A stretch of 64,000 bases of DNA from Methanomethylovorans hollandica DSM 15978 (GCF_000328665.1 NC_019977.1:1790011-1854010), one strand, 5' to 3'. Shown: positions 25,325-34,297, numbered from the stretch's first letter. Notes: a model not told the origin generated them from the sequence alone. Program-made: numbers and translations.

Positions 25325-25771
25325 TCACTTATCAAGTAATTTCTGGTACTTTTTTACAACATCTGTTAAAAGATTGATCAGAACACCTATAAGTACAGTT
25401 CCTGAATGTTGAATAATTAGATCAACTGCTTGTTCTACTGGATGAATTGATAGCTGTAGAATATGTGAGTTACTACTTGTAATAAACATAAAGCATATCA
25501 TAAAGATAATAAATTTCTCATCTACCTCATTTCCAGAACCAAGCATGGATTTATTATATGTATTTAAGACATCATCCACTATATCAATAAATTCTTCATG
25601 AGATTTTTGTTCCTTCAACTTATTATATATATGTTCATCTGTAAGAAGTACAAATTTTCCAGCTTTTTTTAAATATGATATTTCTTCATGGTTCAACTTT
25701 TTTGAGTTGTACTTTCCAATTAAGTCAACAATGTTTTTTTCAATACTTCCTAAATTTTCATTTGAATTCAT
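25325..25771 (-). CDS. Small protein with C-terminal hydrophobic segments, second gene of the CHAT operon
   Basis: This 148-residue protein is not recognised. The first 75 residues are charged and helical (SIEKNIVDLIGKY, HEEISYLKKAGKF). The C-terminal half has two hydrophobic stretches: KFIIFMICFMFITSS near residue 86 and GTVLIGVLINLLTDVV near residue 125. It begins 10 bases after the stop of the CHAT gene, so the two are almost certainly made together. In known TPR-CHAT or caspase-like systems a neighbouring protein is the protease substrate or the membrane-damaging effector; that role here is inference only. Confidence 0.7.
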   Translation of the reverse strand: MNSNENLGSIEKNIVDLIGKYNSKKLNHEEISYLKKAGKFVLLTDEHIYNKLKEQKSHEEFIDIVDDVLNTYNKSMLGSGNEVDEKFIIFMICFMFITSSNSHILQLSIHPVEQAVDLIIQHSGTVLIGVLINLLTDVVKKYQKLLDK

Positions 25772-25781
25772 ATTTTTTCCT

Positions 25782-28391
25782 CTATTCTACTGCTTGTAAG
25801 TTAGTATATTGAACAAAAGGAATAAGAAATGGTTTATAAAAAACACGTGAATTTTGTACAAGATAAGATAAATCCCAAAGATATGTATTCTCCGCAGACC
25901 AATTTTCTTTAAGAACACCTATAAAATTATCATGCACTTTTGGATGTATTTTCCAGAGAGGAGCAATTATTGACTGCACATTTCTTGATAACAAGGATGT
26001 AACAAGACCTACAACTTCATTTTCATCTGTATATTTACATGATCCTCCACTGCAGGCACCTATAAATACATTTTTAACACTTTCAAAGTTAGAAGGAGAC
26101 ATCAGAAAATCGTAGGGTGTAATGAATGAATTATAAAGCATAATATTAGAAGCATAAGATGTAACTATATTATTGTTAAAATAACAATGCGTTGAAAAAC
26201 AAATATAATTATATCTATTGCTATTTAAAGATTCCATGTATCTTTCGATTGTTGCGTTTTTACATGTTAGCAAAGTATCTGTAGAACTTAACGAAGGTAT
26301 TTCTAGTTCTTCTTTTTCATTACATAAATTATTGTACTCATTATATGGTGATGAAATCCATAGATATTTAATAGGAACCTCATCTTTTAAAATAAGATTG
26401 TTTTCTTTTAAAATATAACGTATTGAAGGCGAATAAAACACATTAAAGTTCTCTCTTAAATCTTCGCCATCTTTATTTATTAAATGAAGAGGAAATTGAA
26501 ATAGTTCACCGTCGGGAATTATAAATATATTTTTTATGTGTTCTGTATCAACAGTATCACGCAACTTAATCGCATCATTCAATTTGGCCATGACTTTATA
26601 TAAATCAGAATTTCCTGCACCCATACTTTCTTTTAATTCGGTGTCTTGAATTGTAGCTTTAATCTGATTTATAAGATCGATATGTGATTCTTTTTCCAAT
26701 TTTACTACTTTTTTTATTTTATCTCTTGTTATAAAGAAAATCCATATTGTGTTATCTTTTGATTTTTCATTATCTACAACCATGAATTTAATTACTAAAG
26801 TTTCTTTATTTTTTGGTATTTTGCCTAATCGCATTATTAACTCGCTTACCAAATTAGATTCAATTTGCACACAACTATTAATATTTTCGATTGGAGATTT
26901 GAGCATGTCTTCATAAGCTAACAACAGATCTAAATAGTCAACATTGATATCATTTGATAACATAATTGAAGTTGAGAGACTTTTTTGAGTATCGATTTCT
27001 GATTTCTGTTTATTATTGCGACCTTCTTCTTCAATCTTTTTACAAACGTTCAACTTACGTAACTCAACATTTTCTTTTTGTTTGTCAGTGGGATGAAACT
27101 CGCCAGACTGTATTAATTCTGCTAACTCCAAAGTACTACGGCAATTGTATTTCTCAGTGAATTCAATAGCTTCATCGTATTTTCCATTATCCAATAAATT
27201 TCGAGTCTTGCAAGCAATATCATCTCTTATGATTCGTATTACTTGCCTTTTATATAACAACGCTGAAAAAACATTTTGAAGTTTTTCTGCAATACAGAGC
27301 TTTGCATCTGCAATCGTTAAAAAAGTTAAAGGATTATCTGTGCTATCTCTTAATTCAACATTTGGATTATTTCTTAGAAACACCTTTATTGAATCATAAT
27401 TATATAACAAGCCCATTTTGTCTTCGGAATTTATATCTAAATTTAAATTATTCTTGATTATTGTTGTTACTTCCTCTTGGTTAGTGGCCCTCTTTATCTT
27501 TTCTTGATAAATTATAGACTTCCCACGTTTCCATTTACCATTCAGGACTTCTCTTTCATATCTATTTATAAGCTCTTCGTCAACAGTTTCACGATATTTG
27601 CTTTTAAGTATTTCAAAAACCACTAATAAAGCTCTTTTTGATTGTAATTGTCTGTAAATGTCGTTATATTCTTCTCCATACTCCAAAGATTTTTCATTAG
27701 CTTTTTTTGCATCATTAATTCCATCTGGATAACATTCTGGTAATAACTCTCCCTTTTTAAAAATAGAAATATATGTTTCAGCTAAATTATGATACAAACT
27801 TGCCATCCCATGACCATAAAATATTTTTTTCTTGTTGAAAATTGCATTCTCTGCCTTACAGTAATCAATTGCGTCTTTATATGTTTTTATAAATGAATTT
27901 ATTTTAATTTTACATTCGTCTTTACGCTCCTCAGGTATTTTATCTGGGAGCACTTGATAATAAAGCTCAAATTCAGTTCTTATAATATTACTTTTAGTAT
28001 CCGGTAAGAAAACTTTTATGTCGTTGAATTTTTCAGCCAGATCATGAGCTTTTTTGAAAAGAACTAAAGCAGAAGGGTAATTACCACATCTGTAATTAAT
28101 CAATCCACAAGAATTAATATATCTAATTGATTCATATGGATTATCTGTAATTACAAGACTTTTAAAAGTATCATCTGCAATTGAAATTAAATTAAGACCT
28201 GTTTCAAGATCCATTTCACGGTCACAAATTATAATTCTTCTACAAGAACACGCAATCAAATCCCAATCTGAACTACATCTAATAAATTCATCAAATTTTG
28301 TTTTCAAATGATCGTCAAATTCAAGGTTTGGTTCATTGTATAAGTCAAACCTATCTATTAACTTTTGAACATCATCTGAAATTTGGAGCAT
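25782..28391 (-). CDS. TPR-CHAT caspase-like protease
   Basis: This 869-residue protein has an N-terminal two-thirds that is alpha-helical with TPR-like units (for example YPSALVLFKKAHDLAEKFND near residue 107). A C-terminal CHAT domain from about residue 520 carries a catalytic dyad recognisable as His735 in ICFSTHCYF and Cys780 in VFIGACSGG. The strand lead-in IIPDGELFQFPLHLI is typical of the family. CHAT proteases are caspase relatives that cleave partner proteins; TPR-CHAT proteins occur in type III-E CRISPR complexes and in other bacterial conflict systems. No CRISPR array or cas gene is in the window. The gene is markedly A+T-rich, first of a three-gene operon, and probably leaderless. 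Confidence 0.88.
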   Translation of the reverse strand: MLQISDDVQKLIDRFDLYNEPNLEFDDHLKTKFDEFIRCSSDWDLIACSCRRIIICDREMDLETGLNLISIADDTFKSLVITDNPYESIRYINSCGLINYRCGNYPSALVLFKKAHDLAEKFNDIKVFLPDTKSNIIRTEFELYYQVLPDKIPEERKDECKIKINSFIKTYKDAIDYCKAENAIFNKKKIFYGHGMASLYHNLAETYISIFKKGELLPECYPDGINDAKKANEKSLEYGEEYNDIYRQLQSKRALLVVFEILKSKYRETVDEELINRYEREVLNGKWKRGKSIIYQEKIKRATNQEEVTTIIKNNLNLDINSEDKMGLLYNYDSIKVFLRNNPNVELRDSTDNPLTFLTIADAKLCIAEKLQNVFSALLYKRQVIRIIRDDIACKTRNLLDNGKYDEAIEFTEKYNCRSTLELAELIQSGEFHPTDKQKENVELRKLNVCKKIEEEGRNNKQKSEIDTQKSLSTSIMLSNDINVDYLDLLLAYEDMLKSPIENINSCVQIESNLVSELIMRLGKIPKNKETLVIKFMVVDNEKSKDNTIWIFFITRDKIKKVVKLEKESHIDLINQIKATIQDTELKESMGAGNSDLYKVMAKLNDAIKLRDTVDTEHIKNIFIIPDGELFQFPLHLINKDGEDLRENFNVFYSPSIRYILKENNLILKDEVPIKYLWISSPYNEYNNLCNEKEELEIPSLSSTDTLLTCKNATIERYMESLNSNRYNYICFSTHCYFNNNIVTSYASNIMLYNSFITPYDFLMSPSNFESVKNVFIGACSGGSCKYTDENEVVGLVTSLLSRNVQSIIAPLWKIHPKVHDNFIGVLKENWSAENTYLWDLSYLVQNSRVFYKPFLIPFVQYTNLQAVE

Positions 28392-28413
28392 AAATAGTTA
28401 TAGAGATAGATAC

Positions 28414-28422
28414 TATTTAAAT
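28414..28422 (-). promoter_or_regulatory. TATA box of the CHAT operon
   Basis: The minus strand reads ATTTAAATA, centred 27 bases before ATG 28391. This predicts a leaderless mRNA starting at or next to the ATG and fits the lack of a Shine-Dalgarno sequence. Confidence 0.55.
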
Positions 28423-28627
28423 TAGGTCAGAGATAAAAACAATATTTTAATAAGTTTTGTATATAATATCAATGTTTATTCCACAAATTGGAACAATGAA
28501 ATAATCCGTATTTAAACGAGGACGTCAGCGCATCTAAAATTCTTTAAATGCAAAATTAAAGGGAATTCACATCAAAACATGGACAGTGCCAAGATAGCAT
28601 CAATCAAAAAGTGGAGTTAAAGATATT

Positions 28628-29998
28628 ATGAAAAATTTACAAAAACCGAAATATTTCAATAAGATGTCTGTATTGTTCCTTTTGTTATTTTTATTAGTTA
28701 ATCTTGTATCTGCAGAAGTGCTTGAAATGCCAGTAAAAGGCATGAAAATGGAATACACCAGTTGCCCAATTACAGAACAGTACAAATATTCCACAGTATG
28801 GACTGGGAATTATGACAGCGGATGTGAAGGAACCGGCACACATGTAGGAGTTGACATTCCCTTACCAGAAGGTACAGATATTTATGCTATTGCAAATGGA
28901 GTTGTATGGAAGATAGGGCGTTATGGTGTAAAAGGTACTAAGGATTTTGGGGCTCATGTTGTACTTAAACATGATATTGAGGGTATTGGAGTATTCTATT
29001 CAGTTTATGGACATTTAAAAAATGATACCATTCCAAAAGAAATAGTTGAAAATAAAACTGTGTTAAAAGGAACTATAATTGGGAAATCAGGAAACACAGG
29101 TTATGTATTAGGTCCCACTGGTTTGCATTTACATTTTCAAATTGAAAAAGATATAGCTGGACAACATCCTTATCTAGTCTTACCAGATATCAAAACAGTT
29201 AAAGAAAAAACATATAACCCAATTGTTTTTATCAACACATACAAAAATTATGATGAAAAAATAAAACCAGGTACCGTACTTGAAGGGACTTTCAATCAAT
29301 ACAGACATGGTTCGTACCCGATGATAATGGAGGTTACAGATGTAAACGGAAATGAATTCAGTGGACTACTTCATTGGCCAACACTTAAAGATAGTAAAAC
29401 AAAGTTTAGGGGAACGATTGATTTTGAGCAAAATAAAGTTTGGTTCACAGAATACGAATTAATACAAGGATCAAATATAGTTCTTGATGGTAATTATTAT
29501 GCAGAACTAACTGGTAGCACTCTCAGTGGATATTGGATTTGGCCAAGCGGTAAAGAAGATGGCAGTAATTTTTTGATAAAAAAAGTCAATGATGTAAACA
29601 AACTTCTCACACTTGCTGCAATTGGTGATAAAATCGTCAATGAGAATTCGCTACTCACATTCGTTATTTCAGCAACTAATCAAGATGGTGACACTGAAAC
29701 TTACTCTGCCATAGGTATGCCACTTGGAGCTACTCTGGATACAACTACAGGCGAATTTAGCTGGACGCCAGGTACCGATACTGTAGGAACATATGATGTA
29801 ACATTCTCCGTAACTACCAATGGTTTAACTGACTCCGAAACTATTACTATTACAGTGAAAGAGGAATATTACGATGACGAATCTCCTAAAGAATCTACAG
29901 AATCTACCTTTAAAGAGCCTTCGAAGGCTCCGGGATTCGTCTTATCCCTAGCTGTTGGAATGTTTTTATTAGCACAAAAATATAGAGGAAGGATGTGA
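28628..29998 (+). CDS. Secreted M23-family metallopeptidase with PGF-CTERM-like anchor
   Basis: This 456-residue protein has a signal peptide (1-29). The M23/LytM domain (about 40-200) shows the zinc ligands His72 and Asp76 in THVGVDIP and the HxH pair His167/His169 in GLHLHFQ, with YGHL at 127-130. An all-beta region of unknown type follows (about 215-325), then a He_PIG-like Ig domain (about 335-410, GATLDTTTGEFSWTPG). A Ser/Glu/Pro-rich linker leads to APGFVLSLAVGMFLLAQKY with a basic end, the pattern of PGF-CTERM signals processed by archaeosortase ArtA. M23 enzymes normally cut peptidoglycan, which this archaeon should lack, so the target may be other microbes or S-layer/pilus proteins. 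It is divergent from the CHAT operon and also A+T-rich. Confidence 0.85.
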   Translation: MKNLQKPKYFNKMSVLFLLLFLLVNLVSAEVLEMPVKGMKMEYTSCPITEQYKYSTVWTGNYDSGCEGTGTHVGVDIPLPEGTDIYAIANGVVWKIGRYGVKGTKDFGAHVVLKHDIEGIGVFYSVYGHLKNDTIPKEIVENKTVLKGTIIGKSGNTGYVLGPTGLHLHFQIEKDIAGQHPYLVLPDIKTVKEKTYNPIVFINTYKNYDEKIKPGTVLEGTFNQYRHGSYPMIMEVTDVNGNEFSGLLHWPTLKDSKTKFRGTIDFEQNKVWFTEYELIQGSNIVLDGNYYAELTGSTLSGYWIWPSGKEDGSNFLIKKVNDVNKLLTLAAIGDKIVNENSLLTFVISATNQDGDTETYSAIGMPLGATLDTTTGEFSWTPGTDTVGTYDVTFSVTTNGLTDSETITITVKEEYYDDESPKESTESTFKEPSKAPGFVLSLAVGMFLLAQKYRGRM

Positions 29999-30044
29999 TC
30001 CTCTTCCTTTTCCATCAAATGAAGGGGAAAACTATGTCTGTGGT

Positions 30045-30440
30045 ATGGTTGCCTTCGTGGGACGCCAGGTCAGGCTTGAAGTGGAAGGTGATGAGTTCTT
30101 CATGGATCTGCTTTTCTACCATACCCGCCTGAAATGCTACATTGTGGTCGAGCTCAAGGCCGGAGCCTTCAAACCCGAACACATAGGACAGCTCAACTTC
30201 TACCTTTCTGCAGTGGATGCACAGATCAAAACACCTGAAGACCGACCCACCATCGGACTTCTGCTCTGTAAGACAAAGAAACGTCTCATCGCAGAATATG
30301 CTCTCTCCGGTATGGATAAACCCATGGGAGTGGCAGAATACCAGCTTGTCCACGCCCTCCCCGAGCCTCTGGACACCTGCCTCCCCACTATCGAGGAGCT
30401 GGAAGCCAGTTTACCCGAAGAACTGGAAAATGAGGAATAA
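30045..30440 (+). pseudogene. YhcG/DUF1016-type PDDEXK nuclease, C-terminal fragment
   Basis: The 131 residues match the C-terminal nuclease half of YhcG: FVGRQVRLEVEGDEFFMDLLFYH, then CYIVVELKAGAFKPEHIGQLNFY (the E-x-K catalytic core), then PTIGLLLCKTKKR. The N-terminal half of about 200 residues is missing. The open frame continues a few codons upstream into the end of the M23 gene without a start. It is a relic of a gene family common on genomic islands. Confidence 0.7.
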
Positions 30441-30463
30441 TGATCGAGAACAGAAATATTAAA

Positions 30464-30490
30464 AAATAACTAGTGAGGGGGGGCCCTCAC
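30464..30490 (-). terminator. Hairpin terminator facing the integrase remnant
   Basis: GTGAGGG/CCCTCAC with a four-G loop (30473-30490) is followed on the minus strand by TAGTTATTTTTT, directly after the integrase fragment's stop codon. Confidence 0.6.
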
Positions 30491-30500
30491 ACACTCTCCC

Positions 30501-30702
30501 TCAATATCTTCGCGATCCTGGCTCCTTCTCTACAAGCTCCATCAAGGCCATGGCAATATCAGACCGCTTCTTTTCCAGATCCACAGCAACATCAACCCTC
30601 AAGGCCATACCACAGCGGGAACAAAAAGTCGAGTTCGGCCCGTTCAGCTGCCTGCACCCATCCCAGATATTCCTTTATCTTGGGCGAGCAGGAAATTCTC
30701 AT
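30501..30702 (-). pseudogene. Archaeal tyrosine-integrase C-terminal remnant next to tRNA-Thr
   Basis: Two frames are needed. The first reads SPKIKEYLGWVQAAER, the catalytic-domain end of XerC/D-like integrases. After a frame change and deletion the second reads FCSRCGMAL followed by VDLEKKRSDIAMALMELVEK and stop, matching the zinc-ribbon and helical tail found at the end of many archaeal integrases. It lies 77 bases from the 3' end of tRNA-Thr, the usual place for an integrase of an element inserted at a tRNA. Confidence 0.6.
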
Positions 30703-30778
30703 ATCTTTCTAGTGATCTCTAGTGGTTATAGGGTGAAAGTAAAATCTGTAATTAGGGAGTTGGAATGAAAAATCAAGA

Positions 30779-30850
30779 AGCCTCGGACGGGATTTGAACC
30801 CGCGGCCTCGTCCTTACCAAGGACGCGCTATACCCCTAAGCCACCGAGGC
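30779..30850 (-). tRNA. tRNA-Thr (anticodon GGT)
   Basis: The acceptor stem GCCTCGG/CCGAGGC is perfect and the discriminator base is T, as usual for archaeal tRNA-Thr. The anticodon arm is CGTCC-TTGGTAA-GGACG with anticodon GGT. The T-arm is GCGGG-TTCAAAT-CCCGT. CCA is not encoded and no intron is present. It forms the right border of the decayed island. Confidence 0.95.
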
Positions 30851-30920
30851 ACACAGAATCAGTGGGGCAACCCTGTAATATACAGAATCTATTAATAAGG
30901 TTTCGGTTGAATACAACCGA

Positions 30921-31433
30921 TTATAAGAGCCAGCGGTCATCGATGGGGAACCGTTCGTTGATCCACATGAGCACGCCATTATGGTGCACTATTTTGTAGG
31001 AACGGGAGAGCACGGATCGTGCGCCGAAAAGAGATTCCTCTTTATGGAGCTCGATATCCTCGAAGTCCCGGCGAGTCTCGATGTTATGATCACGCAGTAT
31101 CCTGCCAATAGGGATATCAGCCTTCATCATATCGCACTTAACACCCGGCGGCATTTTCTCAATGGCAGAAAGAGAACGTGCGTACACGTAAGACACCTCC
31201 CCGGCAGTGAGAGTGACCACACGATCATTGATGTCCGCACCCACTTCCACTTTGAACATCTGTGCCATCCACTCATCCGCAGGGGTGATGTGCTGATACT
31301 CAGTCACCACTGTCGTTGGATGGCCGGTCATTATCTCCAGCAGGAAAGTCACAGATCCGTCAGTACCGGCGCATACCCGCAGACAGGTGGGGATGCGGAA
31401 ACCCTTCAGTTTTGCAAGAAATTCGCTGTCCAT
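30921..31433 (-). CDS. Chorismate lyase-like (DUF98) protein
   Basis: This 170-residue protein of the UbiC/chorismate pyruvate-lyase fold shows VTFLLEIMTGHPTTVVTEYQ near the start, RVVTLTAGEVSYVYARS in the middle (the tips that close over the product) and SRSYKIVHHNGVLMWINERFP at the C terminus. The family converts chorismate to 4-hydroxybenzoate and pyruvate. In methanogens the product's use is not fixed; a benzoate-derived cofactor is possible. It lies 30 bp downstream of a DUF5611-like gene on the same strand. Confidence 0.75.
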   Translation of the reverse strand: MDSEFLAKLKGFRIPTCLRVCAGTDGSVTFLLEIMTGHPTTVVTEYQHITPADEWMAQMFKVEVGADINDRVVTLTAGEVSYVYARSLSAIEKMPPGVKCDMMKADIPIGRILRDHNIETRRDFEDIELHKEESLFGARSVLSRSYKIVHHNGVLMWINERFPIDDRWLL

Positions 31434-31463
31434 AGGAATTGATTTTTTAATACCTTCACAAAT

Positions 31464-31775
31464 TTACGTGGATACGCTCTGTTTCGCCTTCTTCAGGCGC
31501 TCCTTGGCAGTGTATCCGGTAGCCTGATACAGGAAATCCCTGTATCTCTTATTCGTTTCCAGAATAATTTTATCATCTTTGACCGTAGTATCGGATTCAG
31601 TATCTACTGCCATTTTCTTGTTCTGTATCCATACTGTAAGCGTCTTGAAGACGCCATAGGATATTACAAGCTTCTCCCCGTTATTCGTTATCTCGGCTGG
31701 AAAACTCTCAGCCAGGCAATCATGGATCCTTTCAAGATCAAGCTTATATCCACGTTTCAAAGTGTATTCCTGCAT
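31464..31775 (-). CDS. DUF5611-like conserved methanogen protein
   Basis: From ATG 31775 the product is 103 residues, starting MQEYTLKRGYKLDLERI. An upstream in-frame ATG at 31847 would add 24 residues, overlap the photolyase gene by 4 bases and look unlike the family. The sequence GEKLVISYGVFKTLTVWIQNK and the later NKRYRDFLYQATGYTAKERLKKAK are typical of this small family. Function is unknown. It follows the photolyase gene directly. Confidence 0.65.
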   Translation of the reverse strand: MQEYTLKRGYKLDLERIHDCLAESFPAEITNNGEKLVISYGVFKTLTVWIQNKKMAVDTESDTTVKDDKIILETNKRYRDFLYQATGYTAKERLKKAKQSVST

Positions 31776-31843
31776 TGCTATCATCTTCTTAATTGCTGGT
31801 AAAAAGCATAAACATTCCGGTATTTTCAGCATTGACCCAATAT

Positions 31844-33241
31844 TCATTGTTTTTGGGAAATAGTACTAAGAAAGCCTTCCCCAGCCTGTATAAGCTCATC
31901 TTTCCTTTGCTCAGGCATCCTGTCATAAGCAGCTATCATCATCCCCATCCTGAAGTTATTGCGCAGCACATCCCTGTGCCGGTCAATGAACCTCCAGTAC
32001 AATCCATCCCATATCTCACACCACCGACCTTTTTTGTAATCACTCATTTTCAGGATGTAGGCTGAACCGGAGATATAGGGCTTTGTAGCCAGGCTCCCGC
32101 CGTCAGCGAACTGGCTCATACCGTAGACGTTAGGAACCATTACCCAGTCCGCAGCGTCCACGAATAGCTCCATGAACCACCTGTACACCTCATCCGGATG
32201 AATGCCGCATAGAAGCATGAAATTCCCCAGGATCATCAGACGCTCTATATGATGGCAATAACCCTTATGCATAACCTTTTTTATCGTGATATCCACAGGC
32301 TCGATACCAAGTGTACCGTGATACCATCGCTCGTCAAGCAACCCATTATTTTCAAAGAAATTACCTCGCAGTTTTGAGGAATGGTACATGCCCCGTACAA
32401 ACTCCCGCCAGCCAATGATCTGTCTCACAAATCCCTCCAGGCCGGACATCGGCACATCCCCGTTATCCTTCGAATATGCAATCGCCCGCTGCACCACTTC
32501 ATCAGGGGTCAGCAGTCCCAGATTGATCAATGGTGAAAGCAACGAATGGAACAGGAAATGTTCATTTGCGGCAATGGCATCTTCATAGGGTCCGAAAAAC
32601 CTGAACCTTTCAGCCAGAAAATCTTCCATCCAGTCCAGAGAAGCCTCCCGCGTGGTCGGCAGATAAAAATTAGAAACATCTCCAGGATTCTCCGGGAATA
32701 ACTGCTCTACAAGCTCTGTCACTTCCTTAGTATGAGCTGTCCAGTCTGCGAACCTTATTGGAGGTATCTGTATCCCCTTTGGTATTTTTTTCCTGTTCTC
32801 ATAATCCAGGCTCCATACTCCTCCTGCTGGGGTCATTCCTTCATCCACAAGTATATGTAGCCTTTTGCGCTGCCAGATATAAAAATTATTCATGAGAAGC
32901 TTCGTTCTCCCATCCCTGTACTCTTTGAACTCCCGGATATTTGTCAGAAAACCAGGATTGTCCACAAATTCCAGTCTGACCCCATGTTGCTCGCAAAACT
33001 GCCTGATCCCCGAAGCAAAAAGATCGTCATCGAGCTCATAGGTAACAACATGCTTGATCCCATGTTCTTCCAATATATCAAGCAGTTTCTCTTCGTACGG
33101 CCTGCCATCAGTAATATCAAAATATGTCACTGCATGTTCATGCAGAAGCATATCCCTGTACGAGCGCATAGAGGACAATATTAGCACAAGCTTATGCTTA
33201 TGATACCTATATCTGGAGCATAGACCAAAGTCTTCGGCCAT
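31844..33241 (-). CDS. Photolyase/cryptochrome of the iron-sulfur (FeS-BCP/PhrB-like) class
   Basis: This 465-residue protein has an N-terminal Rossmann-like antenna domain (KLVLILSSMRSYRDML). The FAD-binding helical domain is recognisable by EGFVRQIIGWREFVRGMYH near residue 271 and by HIERLMILGNFMLLCGIHPDEVYRWFMELFVDAADWVMVPNVYGMSQFADGG. Cysteines in GYCHH, LLCGIHP and GRWCEIWDG fit the [4Fe-4S] ligands of the class. PhrB-like enzymes repair (6-4) photoproducts. The sequence appears complete. Confidence 0.88.
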   Translation of the reverse strand: MAEDFGLCSRYRYHKHKLVLILSSMRSYRDMLLHEHAVTYFDITDGRPYEEKLLDILEEHGIKHVVTYELDDDLFASGIRQFCEQHGVRLEFVDNPGFLTNIREFKEYRDGRTKLLMNNFYIWQRKRLHILVDEGMTPAGGVWSLDYENRKKIPKGIQIPPIRFADWTAHTKEVTELVEQLFPENPGDVSNFYLPTTREASLDWMEDFLAERFRFFGPYEDAIAANEHFLFHSLLSPLINLGLLTPDEVVQRAIAYSKDNGDVPMSGLEGFVRQIIGWREFVRGMYHSSKLRGNFFENNGLLDERWYHGTLGIEPVDITIKKVMHKGYCHHIERLMILGNFMLLCGIHPDEVYRWFMELFVDAADWVMVPNVYGMSQFADGGSLATKPYISGSAYILKMSDYKKGRWCEIWDGLYWRFIDRHRDVLRNNFRMGMMIAAYDRMPEQRKDELIQAGEGFLSTISQKQ

Positions 33242-33394
33242 GAAAAAAAGGGTATGCCTGTCCGGTTTCAGCTGTTCTGTAGAGGAATACAGGCAATTGC
33301 CAGGTATAAATACAAGTTTTGTGTATTTTTGATCCGTATGCTCACCTTGAAGAAGATATAAAAGCTCTTTAGACCGGTTTTTTCAACAGTTGTT

Positions 33395-33426
33395 ATTTGT
33401 ACCCCATTCTATTTGTACCCCATTCT
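33395..33426. repeat. Perfect 16-bp tandem duplication
   Basis: ATTTGTACCCCATTCT occurs twice head to tail, 14 bases downstream of the radical-SAM gene's stop codon. It looks like a recent slippage event. Confidence 0.9.
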
Positions 33427-33440
33427 TTCAGGAAGAGTGT

Positions 33441-34136
33441 TTATTTTTCAAGCACCTTTCTGCCTTTTTCACCCAGCAGTATCACATTCTGGACCTTTTC
33501 AAGGGCTATTTTTCCAAGCTCCTCAAGTTCTTCCCAGGAAGGCGTGGGCTCCTCATGTCCCAGAAACGGCCTGTCAAAATCCGTCTTGCTCATGAACTGG
33601 TACAGCATCATCTCATCCGCCCCCTCCACAGTCTGCAGTATACGGCGAATGGTTTCTTTATTTACGTACTCCGGGATCACCCGCACCCAGACACGCAGCC
33701 ACTTCTGCTTTGCAATATCAAGGGATTTTTCAAGCAGGTCTATGTATTTCACAGTGCGCTCCCCGGACATGCCTGTAAGCTCCATTATCCCCTCCACATC
33801 GTCAAGCGGCGCTTTGATCTCCAGCACAAGACCATGTATGAAAGGCAGAGCCTGCTCAATAACATCCGGCTTCATGCCATTGGATTTGAGCAGCACCTGC
33901 TTTCCGGCTGCATGCAATCCCTCAAGCAGGGGCAGCAGTTCCTTCTGCAAAGTCGGCTCCGCGCCTCCCAGATAAACGGTCTTCATAGAGGAAGAACTCG
34001 CGAACTCCAGAGCTGTTTCCAGTGAAACTTCAGTGAAGGGCTGATGAATATGTACACAATAGGGGCATTTCATGTTGCAGCCTGCAAATTCCATCCTTAC
34101 CTGCCCTTCGGCCTCAGACAACTTGATCACACGCAT
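33441..34136 (-). CDS. Radical SAM protein, activating-enzyme-like
   Basis: This 231-residue protein has the radical-SAM cluster motif CNMKCPYC at residues 20-27 and the glycine-rich YLGGAEPTLQKELLPLL, resembling anaerobic ribonucleotide reductase or pyruvate formate-lyase activating enzymes. EIKAPLDDVEGI and VWVRVIPEYVNKETI follow in the usual order. No glycyl-radical partner lies nearby, so the substrate cannot be named. It stands alone between the photolyase region and a divergent FMN-protein gene. Confidence 0.8.
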   Translation of the reverse strand: MRVIKLSEAEGQVRMEFAGCNMKCPYCVHIHQPFTEVSLETALEFASSSSMKTVYLGGAEPTLQKELLPLLEGLHAAGKQVLLKSNGMKPDVIEQALPFIHGLVLEIKAPLDDVEGIMELTGMSGERTVKYIDLLEKSLDIAKQKWLRVWVRVIPEYVNKETIRRILQTVEGADEMMLYQFMSKTDFDRPFLGHEEPTPSWEELEELGKIALEKVQNVILLGEKGRKVLEK

Positions 34137-34297
34137 TTAATGACTCACTCCACATAAGAATAGGTATAGGTATAGAAATTAGAAAATACCCCGTATAAAG
34201 ACTTCTGCTAACTGCTACCACAATTAAGATATGTATGTAAATATAACTTGTTCCAAAGAAAAACGTGATATTGAAAATCACACAGGAGTGGTAAATA

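Noticed and set aside
25782-28391. Link to a type III-E CRISPR (Craspase-like) system because of TPR-CHAT architecture
   Set aside because: No effector fusion, Cas gene or array is present in 64 kb; only the protease architecture is shared.
30921-31442. 153-residue plus-strand ORF opposite the chorismate lyase-like gene
   Set aside because: His-rich shadow translation without a ribosome site; the minus-strand gene has family motifs.
33390-34025. 211- and 192-residue plus-strand ORFs
   Set aside because: They are antisense to a radical-SAM gene with an intact CxxxCxxC motif; their Ser/Cys-rich composition is typical of shadow frames.
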